Source of the DNA: Dasypus novemcinctus | Lineage: Eukaryota > Chordata > Mammalia > Cingulata > Dasypodidae | NCBI RefSeq assembly: GCF_030445035.2 | Contig: NC_080704.1 | Location: forward strand, 27,632,499-27,696,498 | Direction: 5' to 3' | Length of the DNA: 64,000 bases | Shown here: in pieces, positions 48,096 to 61,140 of the stretch | Layout of the letters: every line of letters starts with the position of its first letter | Position numbering within the stretch: the stretch's first letter is position 1 | Notes under the pieces: generated by a model | Database searches by the model: none | Seen by the model: the letters and a program-made list of their open reading frames with translations, nothing else | What the model was told of the DNA's origin: nothing | Translations under genes and position numbers: made by a program

Positions 48096-50841
48096 AAAAA
48101 CATACTGACAAAAATAATTATATGTAGATTAGTTCTTCTCAGGAGGGGGTACTGAAAATGTTTTAATATGCCTTTTTTATTCTCCATTAAACTTTTTAAT
48201 TTGTTGGTCACCAGTCAGGGAATGACCAAGTTAACTTTTATTTAGTAAAGTGTGTGTGTAAGAGGGAGGGAGGATTGGTGAGAGTATAAAGAGAATTGCA
48301 GTCTGGAATTTTCCTGAAATGTAATTGATACCCATGGGACCTGAGGACTCCTGAATAACCTAATTCACACTTATCCTTCTGCCCTAAGTGGACCTCTATG
48401 AATGAGAAGAATGTGAAAGACTAGTCTTGGAAAAAGTGGATTCTAACACAGACAGAAGGAAACTTGGTGAACTCTCCTTGCAACATTAAAAGAGAAGAAT
48501 GAGAATTAGACCTCCCATCACATGATTTAATTTTTGTTTTAGAATATGCCATTACAATCTGTATCAAAGCATTTTTTGCCTGTCAGTGAGGAGAGCTCAA
48601 CTCAAACTGACTCATGTTCAGAAAACAGAAAGTCTAAAGTGAGTCAAGCGTCAGGGTTAGTTTGACCCAGTGACTCTGCACTATCCTCAAGGACGCAGGT
48701 TCTTCCTGTCTCTCCACGCCACTGTCTATTGACATCATTCCTAGACTGGATCCCCTCATGTTTATATTATGGGTACCAGAAGCAATCAGAGCTACTTCTT
48801 CCTGGGAGAGTCTGCATTTCCATAGGCTTTCTCTGAAGGGCAAGGAAGTTTTCCCCAGAAGTCCACAGCAAATCTCTCTCCATAGATCATTGACCTAAAT
48901 TGTCTAAAGGCCTGCCATCCTAGAACCAATCACTGAAGGGAGGATAAGATGGTTGTAACTGGCTTAGACTAAGATTTACCAGTGGAGTTGAAGAATGAAT
49001 ACTGGGTTGTCCAACACAACAGCCACCACACATCTTGTTGTCATTAACTCCTTTGTTACCTGTTATTCCCCCTGAGCTATACTTTCCTGGAGGCCAGGAA
49101 CTATATTTTATTCTTCCAAGTACCTCCACAATACCAGGCACATAGTAGGTACTTAATTTACTAAGTAGAGTCTTAGAAAGGGTCGGTATAGGCAAACCCC
49201 ATTTGAAACTTCTGGAATCAGTATAAACTTCTTTTATTTGTGTTACTCCTGGCCAGTTCCTCTTTGGTCCTTAGCAGCAAATACCTTAAAAGGAAGAGAA
49301 GTCATGAAATCAACCTTATCTTGAAAACTCTAGGAAGGGGGAGAAAGTGAAAGAATGTATATTATCCATTTACAGCTGGCCTGAAAGAAGACCATGGACA
49401 GGAAAAAAGGGGGAGGGGGGAGGTAGCTCTGGCAGAATGCTCCAGCAGAACATGCCAAATATCTATCATTTAGAAGTAAGAAAGAGGTCACAGGGGATTT
49501 CTCAGACCTAAAATATTGGCCCAGAATTTTACAAGACAGGAAATCCCTATAATCTCAGATCCTATCCAAATTCTGTGTATCCATCATCCCTTAATTACTC
49601 ATTAAGTAAATCTGGGGAAAAGATCATCTCCTAAAGTCCATCGACCAGAATGCTATCTATCCTGTTGTTCAAATTCTCAAGATACTGACAAACAAAGGAA
49701 AGTTCATAACTATTAATTAGACAAACACCAGTCAAGATCTGAAAGCTTCTGACAATTCTACTATCTAACATGATGTAAGAGTGCAGAATTTCATTACATC
49801 AAGATGTAAGAATTCCAGAATCTCAACAAATGAGCAAAGTTTAACTGTAGTCATAAAGCACTATGATCAGTGAGAATTTTGGGTGGCATTCGGGTCAGTA
49901 GAATTTAATTTAACAATTATCTTTAGTATATCATAAAAGTACAATTTTTATGATGATTCTTATATGTCAGATGTTGTTCTTAAAATCCTGCCATGATTTG
50001 GTGCAGATCCAGCGAGAACCTAAAGGAAATATTTTAGAACGTGAAAATTACCATAAATTGAATTTTTTTACTATTAAAATAATATATCTTTTTACAGAAT
50101 TTGTCCACAGAAGAACTTCTGATGTCAATAAATGTACACAATCTCATACTTCATATTCAGGGACTTAGAACTATTGTGGTAAATGGCAGAAGTCTAGGGG
50201 ACATACTTAGGCATTTTCAAAGTAATTATGTTCGTACTACAAATGTAAAATTATCTGTTTAGTACTATGAATGCAATATAGATCTTAACAGAAAAATAAA
50301 GCAGAATTTAAAATAAGAATGTAAAACTTTGGGTAAACTGTTTTGGCTCAAGTTATTTAGTGATTCCTCTTCTACTTTGAGCTTTTAAGATAGTTGACTC
50401 TTCACACTGAAGAAAAGTAGCAACTGTTTTAGAGATAATTTTAAAAATGGTAAAAATTCTGGTCTGTAGCCTCAAATTCCATAACCCTGGGCATAAATTT
50501 CTTAAAAATTCTCAGATTCACTACTTCAAATGTGAATGGCCAATAATTTGTAAAGGAAGTACTGAATCAAGCTCTACCATATCTGCATATTTAAGAAACA
50601 GTTTTTTAATACTACTTTCAAACTCTTATGTATGGTGTTGAACAGTCACACATTTTATATAGGAATTATAGGTTTCTTATGATAAAAGGGAATTAAATTA
50701 GCTGGGAGGGAACAAAAAGAACCACCACTACATATTATTTAAAATAGGTTTCATATTATAGGATAATATTTCTCCTCTGAGAAGACAAGATAAGTGATTT
50801 TTCAAAAATCATGAATTCAAAGCCAGACTTAGCTGCTGCCT
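48096..50841. other. No gene; may include COX11 3' UTR at its right end
   Basis: Sequence just left of 50842 would be downstream of the COX11 pseudogene stop, so some may be copied 3' UTR. I could not find a poly(A) tail that ends it. Confidence 0.4.
49085..49165 (+). mobile_element. L2-like 3' end fragment
   Basis: 'aataccaggcacatagtaggtacttaattta' resembles the L2 3' terminus. It is short. Confidence 0.4.
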
Positions 50842-51603
50842 TCAGTTATAGCCTGGAACTGGCAACTTGTGCCCTTTCTTTGCTTCAAAAAAGTATAAGA
50901 GTGATGAGATCAACATTCACCATTCTTGAATCTTCAGCAAATTCAGGATCAATGTAGAAAAACACCAGCATATCGACTTCCTCTTGTGGATTAAGCCTTG
51001 TTCTTCAAAACAGAAGCCCTGTATTTTATTGAAATACTGTCCAGCTTCAAATGGCACTACATTGTATGTAACAATTCCGATGACTAGTTTGTCAGTAGGA
51101 TTCTTAGCTTTATAAGTGCAGTCTCTCCTGGCACGACATATATCTGTTTGCTGAGGTCTAAAGTTCCACTGGAGACTTGCACGCACATCTGCATTAAAGG
51201 GACATTTAACAATGCAATCCTTAACAGGCATCATGGCTTCAATCTGGTCTGATGCATGACCTGCCACTGCAGATCCCCCAAGTTCTGTGGTCTGGCAATA
51301 CAGCCGATAGAGGCATAGGAGGCCCCCGGCATGCCCACTGCAGCTGCGGCCAAGTACGTGAGGACCGTCTTATTCTGCCACCTCCAGTCCCCTCCCGCGC
51401 TCGTGAGAATGGGTTCTTGCTCTTTGGCTGCCGCAGCAGCTGCACTGCCAGGTCCCGGGCCAGGCTTGAGCGCCCCCACGTCCTGAGCTGCCTAAGACCC
51501 CTTTCAGCACCTCCTGTCCCACTCATCTCGGGTACCTAGGGTGGCTCCATCGCCAACCACATAAAGCGACCCGCTTCCATCTCAGACGGCATAACTCTTC
51601 CAT
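50842..51603 (-). pseudogene. COX11: COX11 processed pseudogene
   Basis: Reading the minus strand, a start near 51603 gives a COX11-like N-terminus (ALCGWRW). This is followed by the TGGAERGL segment in another frame, then QNKTVLTYLAAAAVGM. The globular part then follows, with AGHASDQIE, ASLQWNFRPQQT, AKNPTDK and VPFEAGQYFNKIQ. The C-terminal coding end (KLPVPGYN-like, then TGA at 50844-50842) is recognisable but out of frame. COX11 is the inner-membrane copper chaperone that loads Cu(B) of cytochrome c oxidase; its two copper cysteines lie in a CFCF motif, read here as GFCF, so one ligand is lost. There are no introns and at least three frame changes, and it spans 762 rather than about 830 bases. 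It cannot make COX11. Confidence 0.9.
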
Positions 51604-51765
51604 GGTACCATAAATTGAATCTTGACTTTCAAATTTTATTTTTTTCTGTCTACTTTTATTCAGTACCACTGGGTACATTTTTCCTCTAATGTTGTCAAAT
51701 GTAGGCACCTGTTTTAAAAACGTGGAGATTGGGTAGAGAAACTGCCTGAAGACTTAGAGCTAGCA

Positions 51766-51952
51766 CAGGGTTTCCCATGTGGGGCCAGATAATTCTTTGA
51801 TGTGGGGGGCGGTCCTGTGCATTGTGGGATGCTTAGCAACATACCTGGCCTCTACCCACTAGATGCCCATAGCGCGGCCCCCCCCCCACCTTTGTGACAA
51901 CCAACAAGTCTCCCGACATTGCCAAATGTTCCCTGGGGTGGGCAAAATCATC
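51766..51952 (-). mobile_element. MER20-like remnant
   Basis: The reverse strand carries 'tttggcaatgtcgggagact', 'gcatctagtgggtagaggcc' and 'atgcacaggac'. A run of nine C lies near 51879. Confidence 0.72.
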
Positions 51953-52779
51953 CCAATGTAGCAGATAAAACAAACTCTCTTATCTCCCAAAACCCTGCCA
52001 AAAGGCCTCATTCTACCTGAGACAAAGCTTTGATCACTAGATTATTCTGAATATTGTCTTACTCAGGGAATATGAAAAGTGTACAAATCTTTAGGATTAC
52101 AGACTCCAGAAAGAAGCCAAAAATTCAGAGGCAATAACCTAACACTTACTGTAAACTGCTGAGGGGAGGAGAGTGGAGGAGAGTTCCATGTTCATCAGTG
52201 ATACAGATTTATTTGTATAAAATTTCCTTTTCTTTGTAGGTCATTGAGTAGCAGGGACAAATGCAAAGCAATGTACTTATCTGTATTTTTGGTGCTGCAG
52301 TATTTACATTTAGTTTTTATTTTACTCCTGGGATTGGGATAGATTTAAGTAATGAAGGGGATGGGTTAGGATTAGGGTAAATTTATTTTTCCAAGATATT
52401 GTTTGGTAATTTTATAAATACTCACGGCAATGCTTCTATTCTGAGAGGGGCAGAGAAATTTAACAAACTGATGTTTAGAAGGAATCCTGAAAAGTCGTCT
52501 ATTAATAGTAACACCTTTCACCTTTAAGTAGATTTTTACCTCAGACAGGTGAGAACATTTTTCTTATTAAAAAAAGAATTCCAGTAAAGAATAACATAGG
52601 ATTATAGGAATAAATTTAATGTTTAATACACATATATGGTAGTGGGAACTTTTCCCTTACAACTAACTTATTTCTTCACGTTATAGTTTAAAAATTTTTC
52701 CTAAACCTTAGAGAAATGGAGAAAAACTGGTCTCCATTTCTATGATAGAGGCTTTCATTTAGGAGGTCTAACTATAAAG
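51953..52779. other. No gene recognised
   Basis: Unique-looking, AT-rich sequence between two MER20 remnants. Confidence 0.45.
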
Positions 52780-52996
52780 CAATGGTTCTCAAGGGAGTGA
52801 TTTTACCCCCCAAAGGGCATTTGGCAATGTCTGGAGATATTTTCAGTTGTCACAACTAGGGTGGTAGCATGAGAAGTGCTACTAGCATCTAGTGTAGAGA
52901 CCAGGGATATTGCTAAACATTCTACAATGCGCAAGACAACCCCCCACAACAAAGAATTATCTAGCCCCAATGTCAATAGTGCCAAGATTGAGGAAA
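52780..52996 (+). mobile_element. MER20 remnant
   Basis: CAATGGTTCTCAA, 'ggcatttggcaatgtctggagatattttcagttgtcacaac' and 'caacaaagaattatctagcccc' match MER20 closely. Confidence 0.87.
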
Positions 52997-53089
52997 CGGG
53001 GTGGGGCAGTCTGTGAAAGGAGTTTCACTATTTTATTATTACTGAATTATATTCACACTCAACCTTAGAGACCACTCTATGGTCTTAGT

Positions 53090-53575
53090 TGGTTGTACTG
53101 CCAATATCCATTTCTACGCTCCACTCTTACCTTTTCCATCCAAAAGCCATCAATTTTGATGGAGCAGATAAGCAAAACTAAGCCAATCAGTGCATCCCAC
53201 CCCCTTCAGGTAATGATTGGTTTAGAGGTGGTCATGTGACACGATCCAATCCAATCAGAGTGGATCTCAGGAGTTTTGCTGGAAAAGCCATCAATTCTCC
53301 TGCTGGAAGTGAAGGAAGGAAAGGGAACCCCAAGTGCCACAAGCAGCCATCATGGAACTGCAGATGCAGCTTTAGGATGACTCTGACTCTGCAAGAGGCA
53401 GAGTGAAGAGGCAGGGTTTTCGGTGATGTCTTTAGGCCACTGGATCAAGCCTCTCCAAAAGCCCAGCCAATCTCTAGACTTTTGCTTGCATGGGTTATGA
53501 ATTCCCTTTATTGTTTAAGCCATTTTGAGTTCCCTTTTCTGTCACTTGCTACTGAAAGCAACCTACTGATATAAC
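53090..53575 (+). mobile_element. Possible degenerate LTR
   Basis: 'gtggtcatgtgacacgatccaatcc' and 'ttattgtttaagccattttgagttcccttttctgtcacttgc' resemble MaLR/ERVL LTR phrases. Edges and family are uncertain. Confidence 0.4.
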
Positions 53576-54115
53576 CATTATTAACACTTTTCTTCAAGGA
53601 AGAATGTTGATGGTGGTTCCAGAAAGGGAGAAATTAATCAATCTAGGATGGTGAATAGTTAAGTGGTTTGGAAAAGCTTTCCAGGTGATTCTGATGTTCT
53701 ACTGCTTTTCTTCTCCCATCCCAATAAGGAACATTATTGTAAAGCTTATTAGTTCATTCTTGGCCAAAATTAATAAAAAGTTTTCTTTGATTTTAACTGT
53801 TAATATAATGTACTAATAACATATGTTCTGTTACACACTTTATATATATTATTTCCATTCATTCATTCATCCATTCGTTTTTCATTCATGGTTTCTTAAA
53901 ATTACATAGTGGTAAGATAGTGAAGACAGTGGTCATTTTACTCCCTAAAAAGTAGTCTGTAAAAATGAAGTTGCTTACAGATACATAATGAGATTTGGGG
54001 TTGTAGTTTGACCAAATAATCATAGTTGATACATGTATGAGAATAACTTAAGATCATTACTTTTCTTCTAATGCCTACCACACAGTGATGGAGAAAATCA
54101 GATATCACTCTAGAT

Positions 54116-54298
54116 CACTGGTTCTCAACCTTGGCTGCTGCATATTGGAATCAATTGGGGAGTTTTAAAAAATATTGATATGCAGGCCACCCCCAGAGAT
54201 TCTGATTTAAGTGATCCCAGGGTTTGGCTTCCTGATCATGGGATTTTAAAAAGATCCCCCAAATGATTCTAATGTACAGCCAGAGTTGAGAACCACTG
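54116..54298 (+). mobile_element. MER5B remnant
   Basis: CACTGGTTCTCAACC to GAGTTGAGAACCACTG, with 'cacccccagagattctgattta' inside, gives the full length of this hAT-Charlie MITE. Confidence 0.87.
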
Positions 54299-55599
54299 AA
54301 CTTTATGCAGCCCAGAATCCTATTAATACATGTCAGCAATCCAATTAACCACCAGGCTTGTTTTTAGACAGTAATTTTTGTGTATGATTTTAGAGGCTTT
54401 TAGAGATTGTCTGAACCATAAATTATAATTGGGTATGTCTAAGACTAAATTTTATAGTCTCTCCAAATAAAACTACTTAATACTTAGGTTTATTTAATAT
54501 TTCTAACTAGGAGGGACTCAATGTGGAAATAGAAGTTTCATATTAGAGCAAATTAATACACCACGAGCCAGAAAAATGTTCAATGACACTTCTGTGGACA
54601 CTTTAGAGGGGTGGGTCCCAGGGCTATTAAAGACAGGAGCTATCTCACACACATAGACACACACTGCTAATAACCCATTTCTTTTGGTCAGATTTATGCC
54701 CAAATATAAATAGGGACTATTGCATTCGCTGGAAAATCTATAACAATATATGCCTCCTCCATTCTCTCAGGCCCAAATGCTAGGATATGACATGTGCCAC
54801 AAAACACAAATTGACAAGGGAATTTACCTTTGTCATCTTAATACAACTCAATTTAGCGATTTTCTTATTGCCGCTGAGGATCACGCTATGAAGAAAACTA
54901 ATTCAGCTGTTCACAGGGCAATAGCAGTTAAGACTTCAATAGAACAGTAGAGCCGCACTGCAGGATCACAAAGGTTACCCAGGAAGGGAATGAACCAGAA
55001 TTCTCTGGTTAGGGTATTTACTGCTGTTCTGGCAAATCCAGTTCCAGTCAGACTGAAAGTTCATATGCCTCCAACTTAGACTGTATGGAAATGCTGTAGC
55101 ATCAAGTGACTTAAAGAATTACTGGCTACACTCGGAACTGCTCTAACCGCTGAGACCAGGAACAGGTCTCCCTATCACTGGTTGCCTCATACTAGGAGGA
55201 TCTGCTCCTTATTTGCATAGCCATAGCTCCCTAACACTTAGGAAAAGAGCCTTTAGATTCTTTTAGTCCAGAATGCAATAGATCAGAACCTCAGAACAGG
55301 TTGGAAGAAAGCAAATTGGAAAATCCCTCCCTTCAGCAAAATATAAGAATTGGCTGATAAGAAAAGCCAACAATGAAAGGATTTCCAAATACCCGTCATG
55401 GTTACAAATAGCTACTTGTTAAATTTCTCTTTTTTTCCCAGTTTGCTGCCTTTGCAGGATCCAGCCTATATACTATTTTGTGTTTTCTGTAACAGTTGAT
55501 AATATGTTCCTTTGGATAGACTGAGCACCATGATAGCACAATCTAAATAGAAGGGATTATGTTAGTTTCTGAAGTATGAGAAACAGTGTTTTTAAAATT
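54299..55599. other. No gene recognised
   Basis: Unique-looking sequence. A 66-codon frame at 54750-54950 has no recognisable product. Confidence 0.45.
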
Positions 55600-58145
55600 C
55601 CTTTTTTGAATTCACTTGTTTGGAAATGATTTCAGACTTACAAAATGTTGTAAAAAGAATAGTTCATATCATCTTCCAGCTGTCCTTCAGCTAACATTAA
55701 TCTCCCTAGAATACTCATTTCAGCCATTATATATATGCAAGGTAGGGAATGTATAACAACAATTATGGTAGTAAATGAGGATTGTGGTTAGTAATATAAA
55801 TACAGGAATATTCTTCTACTACAAGGTGTTAGGGATGTGGTGATAAATGGGAAAATATAACTAAAGTCATTCATAGATTATAGTTAACAACATTGTAATG
55901 TTTAAGCAAAAGGAAAGTTGGTACTAAAAACAAGAATATGGGATTTGGTTTTGTGAGATAATATGATTAAGCATTTTTCTCTTCTTCATTTTTTCATTAA
56001 TAAGGAGACCTTGACTGTGTCATTTAACTAAAATGTGTTCATCTGTGTATCTTTCTGAACACTAGAGGAACGATTGAGTTAGTAGTTGGAATGAGATAAA
56101 AGTACCCAGACAGAACATTTTAGGAGTAATGCTTCCATAACTTGTTGAGCTGCCCTTTACTCTTATTTTTTGAATTTGAAATAAAGTTATTTAAAAAAAT
56201 AAAAATAGTACAAAGAATCTGAATACCCTTTGTCCAGATTCACTTATATTCTCTCTCTCTCTGTCATTTTTATCTTTGTTCCTTACATTGTGATGCACCT
56301 TTTATTTCAGGCTGTTTTTAAACAATTGGATTATGATGCATGTTGATGTACTTTTCTTCATGTTTCTTATGTTTGGGATTCATTAAGCTTTTTGGATTTG
56401 TGGAATCTAAATTTCTTTAAATATTTAAAAATTTCAGAAAATTCTTTAAATATTTTTTCTGTCCCCTCTGACTGGGATTTCAAATACATATTATTAGGCC
56501 ACTTGAAAATAGCCCACTGCTTGTTTATGCTCTGTTCGATTTTTCCCAATATTTCTTCTTTCTGTGTTTTATGTTGGGTATTTTACTACGTCTTCAGGTT
56601 CACTAAGTTTCTCTTCTGCAGGATTTAATCTGCTGGTAATCCTATCCAGTGGATTTTCATTTCTAGAAGTTCAATTTGGGTATTTTTTAAAATGTTTTCC
56701 ACGTCTCTCCTTAATATGCTCATGCTTTTCTCTACCTTCTTGAACACATGAGATATACTTATAATGGCTATTTTAATGTCCTTGTCTCCTAATTCTATAA
56801 TGTGGGTTATTCCTGGGTCTGTTTCTATTGATTGATTTTTTCCCTTCATTATGGGTAGTATTTTTTTTTCTGCTTCTTTGCATACTTGGTGATTTTTCAT
56901 TGTATTCCAGACATTGTGTATGTTATTAGGTGGTGGATTTTTTGGTAATTTATTTTTAGACCTTTGCTCTGGGATGTAGTTAAGCTTATTGGAAACAGTT
57001 TTATTCATTCAAGCCTTGCTTTTAAGCTTTGTAAGATCTGATCTTAATCAGATCTGAGCAGCCTTTACTCCAGAGCTAGTTTGGCTCCACTATTGAGGTA
57101 GTAGCCTTCTAAGTATTCTACCTAATGCTCTGTATATTATGAAGGTTCTCAACTCTGGCTGTTAGGAAGATGATCTCCAAGAACTCTTACACCTGATCCT
57201 TCACCTGGCCTTGATTAGGTTCCTTATACCCATGTGCTGATCAATGCCATGTTGAAGAGCCCAGGGAATCCCTCTGCAGATCTCTATAGTTCTCTACCTG
57301 TACAGCATTCTCCTTTCTGGTACTCCACCCTGCAAATTCTAGTCACCTTGATCTCCAAATTCTCAACTTTGCCCCTCAACTCAAGGGAGACTGGAGGCTC
57401 TGTTTGGGTTTTCCCTCCTTGTACTGCAACCTAGAAACTCTCTCCAGGCAGTAATCTGAGGGGTTCTTAGGGTTCCCCTTGCTTGTTTCTCTTCTATTCT
57501 CAGGATCTTTACCTTGTGCTACCTATTGTCCAATGTCTGAAACCATTGTTTCATATATTTTACCTCTTTTTTAGTAGTTTAAGGTAGGAGGATAAATCTG
57601 GTTACTTTTACTCCAGTAATCTGTGGTCCATATTCCAATTTTGTCAGCTGACCTAATAATGTCCTTTATGGTATTTTTACTTCCACTCCAGTATAGGATC
57701 TAATCTAGTTGTCATGTCTTTCTAGCCTCCTTTATTCTGGAACATTTCCACAGCCTTTCTTTGTCTTTTATGTCATTGACATTTGAGAAGAATACAGCCC
57801 CTCCCCCTTTACCTTGTTTTGGGCCTGATTTTTTTTCTCATGATTAGATTCAGATTATGTATTCTCAGTCAGAATACTGTGTAGATGCTGTATCTTTTTC
57901 AGGGTGTCACATCTGGAGCTACATGATGTCCATCTCTATTTCACTGGTGATGTTAATTTTGGTCACCTTGTCAAGGTGTTGACCAATTTCTCTATTGGAT
58001 AATTACTTTTTTCCACCTTAGCAACTAATGAGCAATCTGTGGGGGAACATTTAATGACCATGCAGATATCCTGCTTTTCATCAAAATTTCTCCTAGATTT
58101 AGTATCTGTTTATGTTTGTTGCCTGATGCAATCTTTACCATCATG
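55600..58145 (-). mobile_element. Old L1, minus strand, with an L1 3' UTR-like insert
   Basis: 'gatttcagacttacaaaatgttgtaaaaagaatag' resumes near 56206 ('gtacaaagaatctgaataccctttgtccagattcactta'). A long reverse-strand ancient L1 follows ('gggattcattaagctttttggatttgtgg', 'ttttctgtcccctctgactggga'). The insert (about 55740-56190) carries 'gaggattgtggttagtaatataaatacagg', as in the L1 3' UTR at 2610. Confidence 0.6.
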
Positions 58146-58289
58146 GTTGAAAAATGATAATATTCCAACTCTAGCACTCCCTCCATATTGACCAGTCAGC
58201 CCTTGGCATAATCCGTAAGCAAGTAGAAGAGCCCTTTAGGTTCTGTGATTATTTGTTATACAGCAAAAGCTAAGTAATATATTGGATAA

Positions 58290-58485
58290 GATAATCCTCA
58301 AAATATGCCTCATTAGATATGCAGAATGGATATCATTATTCTCATTTTACAGATGTGGTAGTGAGGCTCAGAGAAGCCAAGTGATTTGATCATAGTCAAA
58401 CAGCAAATAGGTGGAAAAGCAAGAATTCAGAACCCAGGTCTTTTAAGTTTGATTCCAGGGTGCTTTCCACTGCTTCTCTAAGTAA
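58290..58485 (-). mobile_element. MIR SINE, minus strand
   Basis: 'attctcattttacagatgtggtagtgaggctcagagaagccaagtgatttg' and 'gaacccaggtctttt' are reverse-strand MIR. Confidence 0.85.
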
Positions 58486-58550
58486 AGTTGTTTGAAAAAT
58501 GGAGCTCTGAGCATTCTTATGGGCATCACATGCTCAGTCAAGGGTAATAT

Positions 58551-58864
58551 TGCAAATGGTTGCTGAGCTGCGGGCTCTAGCTGGGCCACCTAAAATTGCA
58601 GCTGCTTCTCCTTTCCTTCCTGGAAACCACCAAACTTGGGGCAGAGAGCAGAATGGGTATGGGATATGCTGTATATGTCATTATAATTGGGTGCAGTAGT
58701 AGCCAATTGCAAATGGTTGCTGAACTGCGGGCTCTAGCTGGGCCACCTAAAATTGCAGCTGCTTCTCCCTTCCTTCCTGGAAACCACCAAACTTGGGGCA
58801 GAGAGCAGAACAGGCATGGGATATACTGCATGTGTCATTATAATTGGGTGCAGTAGTAGCCAAT
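58551..58864 (+). repeat. 157-bp tandem duplication
   Basis: Unit 1 is 58551-58707 and unit 2 is 58708-58864. By eye they differ at eight positions, all transitions, giving about 95% identity with no indel. No gene is recognised within it. Confidence 0.93.
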
Positions 58865-59387
58865 TTATTTCCCATTCCTGAGGTAATAGCCATTTGAGTT
58901 CAACTCACAATTTATCACAGAATGAAAAGCATATTCGTGGTTCTTTTCCATTAAGAACTACCTACTTCATTTAAAAACAACAATGATCAAACAAAATAAG
59001 AACTACAGAATTGTAATTAAGGCCTAGGGTTTGATAAAGTGGAGTTGGTATGTCATAATTGTCTTCCCTCAAGGGAAAATATCATTAAAAAGAAATATAA
59101 AGATTCCTGTTTACTGCCATTAAATAACTCAAATTTCCTTTGACTCAGGAAATACCAATAATCACATTAGAATTGAAAAATTTGCCAGATCCTATTAATC
59201 ACTAGAGCACTTATTAAAAGATTCTTGGCCTCCACAATAGACCTACTCAATAATAACATCCAGAGAAGGAACCTGGGAATTTTTACTTCTAGCAAGCAAT
59301 CTGGTGATACTCAGCCAAGTTTGCATTTAGCTAATACAGAAGCAAAGAAGGGTTATAAGTTGTGATTTTAAAAACAATTCTAGGAGT
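58865..59387. other. No gene; possible decayed MER5A
   Basis: 'gagcacttattaaaagattcttggcctcc' and 'ctggtgatactcagccaagttt' (59200-59325) hint at MER5A. Confidence 0.35.
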
Positions 59388-59983
59388 TCTGAGAAGATGG
59401 CATCACAGTAGGCAGGCAGGGCTCAACTCTCTCACAAAAACAATGGAGAAAGGGCCAAAAGCTGTCTGAGGGACCTGCTTTGGGGGCCAGCAGTCCAGAA
59501 GAGTGCTACACAATGCCCAGGAGGGACAGTGGGATGAAGAACCTGAAACAACAAATGTGAGTTACCAAACCCCCAAGATGGCTGGGGAGTTCCCATCTGC
59601 CACCCTCAAGAAATTAAGCCTAGATAAAACCCCTGGCTCACTGCAGCAGACTGAGAGGGGAACAGACATCTTCCTGTCAGCTTTTACAAGGGAAGAGGGT
59701 GGGTAAGTCAGAGGACTTCTCTTCATTGAATTTGGTCAGCAGAGCCCACTTTGATTCATGGCTCTGACCAGACCAGAAACACAGTAAAGTGGAGGTTGAA
59801 AGAAACACCTCTGTGGAAAGGTTTGCTGACAGACGAGTTCTATCTGCTGGCCATCCAGGAAACTGCAAGGAGAAAAACTGCTTTCAGGTCTCTCCTTAGT
59901 CCTACCCCTGGGGTAAAATCTGCACCCCATTAGTGAGTCCCTGCCTAATTTTGATAACTTAAACTGTGCAATTTTAAAGACTT
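59388..59983 (+). mobile_element. L1 5' UTR region
   Basis: It begins 'gttctgagaagatggcatcac' and contains a second 'caagatggctgggg', typical of an L1 5' end. It continues after the inserted 1.1-kb element into ORF1 sequence on the same strand. Confidence 0.65.
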
Positions 59984-59998
59984 AGAATAAGTTGAACC

Positions 59999-61125
59999 CG
60001 AGGGACCACTATCAAATACCAACTGATGATGCAACTGGAAAAGAACCTTATATGGAAGGTTCAATGCGGATCAGCAGAATATCCATGTCTACATAAAACA
60101 ACATGACTTTAAAATGCTGTTTGACCTAAAGTAAGGGGGAAATGGAAAGGAGAAATGAGTTTATATGGCTACGAGTTTCTAAAAAAGAGTCTGGAGGCTG
60201 GCAGAAGGATTGCCCTCATGCACAACTGAGCAGAGTCAGAGAGACAGATAAAGCAGATACAACCCCCAGATATTGGTTCCTATGAAGGCTAAAGAGACCC
60301 ATGAGAGTTATGGTCATGGCCGATGGGGTTTACTACCAGGGCAGATGGCCCCTCTCTGGAAATGGTGTTTATGTGTGATGAATCTGGACTCAGATGGGAT
60401 CTCCCTTCATAAGACTTTCATACTAATCTGCTGGAGGTGCAGTTAACGTTGGGGTTTAAGATATAGTTAGGGGATTTGAATCTCTGGACTGATAATGTGA
60501 TAGCCAGGTCCTGAGCCTCAACAGACTCCAGCACCTACAATCTGATTTATTGGACTTACCACACTCAGCTAAGATGGAGTTGAAGAAGGACAATCACCAC
60601 ACCATGGAGCCTAGAGTGATTACAACTGAAAATGGGAGGATGGCAGCCAGCATCCATGTGGAATCTGAGCCTCCTCTTGACATAGAGGTGCAATGGACAC
60701 AACCAATCCAATGTCCACATAGAAGAGGTGGCATTGGATTGGGAAAAGTGGACATGGTGGACGATGGGTATGGGGAAGGGCAGGAAGAGATGAGAGGTGG
60801 GGGCGTATTTGGGACGTGGAGCTGCCCTGGATGGCGCCTCGGGGGTGATCACCGGACATCGTGGATCCTCACAGGGCCCACTGGATGGAATAGAGAAGAG
60901 TATGGGCCATGATGTGGACCATTGTCTATGAGGTGCAGAGGTGCCCAAAGATGTACTCACCAAATCCAATGGATGTGTCATGATGATGGGAACGAGTGTT
61001 GTTGGGGGGGGAGAGGGGGGGTGGGGGGGTGGGGTTGAATGGGACCTCACATATATATTTTTAATGTAATATTATTACAAAGTCAATAAAAAATAAAATA
61101 AAATAAAATAAAATAAAAAAAAAAA
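59999..61125 (+). mobile_element. 1.1-kb poly(A) element, second long copy, inserted in L1
   Basis: The 15-bp duplication AGAATAAGTTGAACC lies at 59984-59998 and 61126-61140. It is the longest copy in the window, extending about 10 bases further 5' than the copy at 15257. It ends in (TAAAA)n and an A-run. It contains a 120-codon frame (60550-60912) of unknown status. Confidence 0.88.
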
Positions 61126-61140
61126 AGAATAAGTTGAACC

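Noticed and set aside
58577-58856. Duplicated peptide on both strands
   Set aside because: It only reflects the 157-bp tandem duplication. The unit is not a multiple of three, and no known protein matches.
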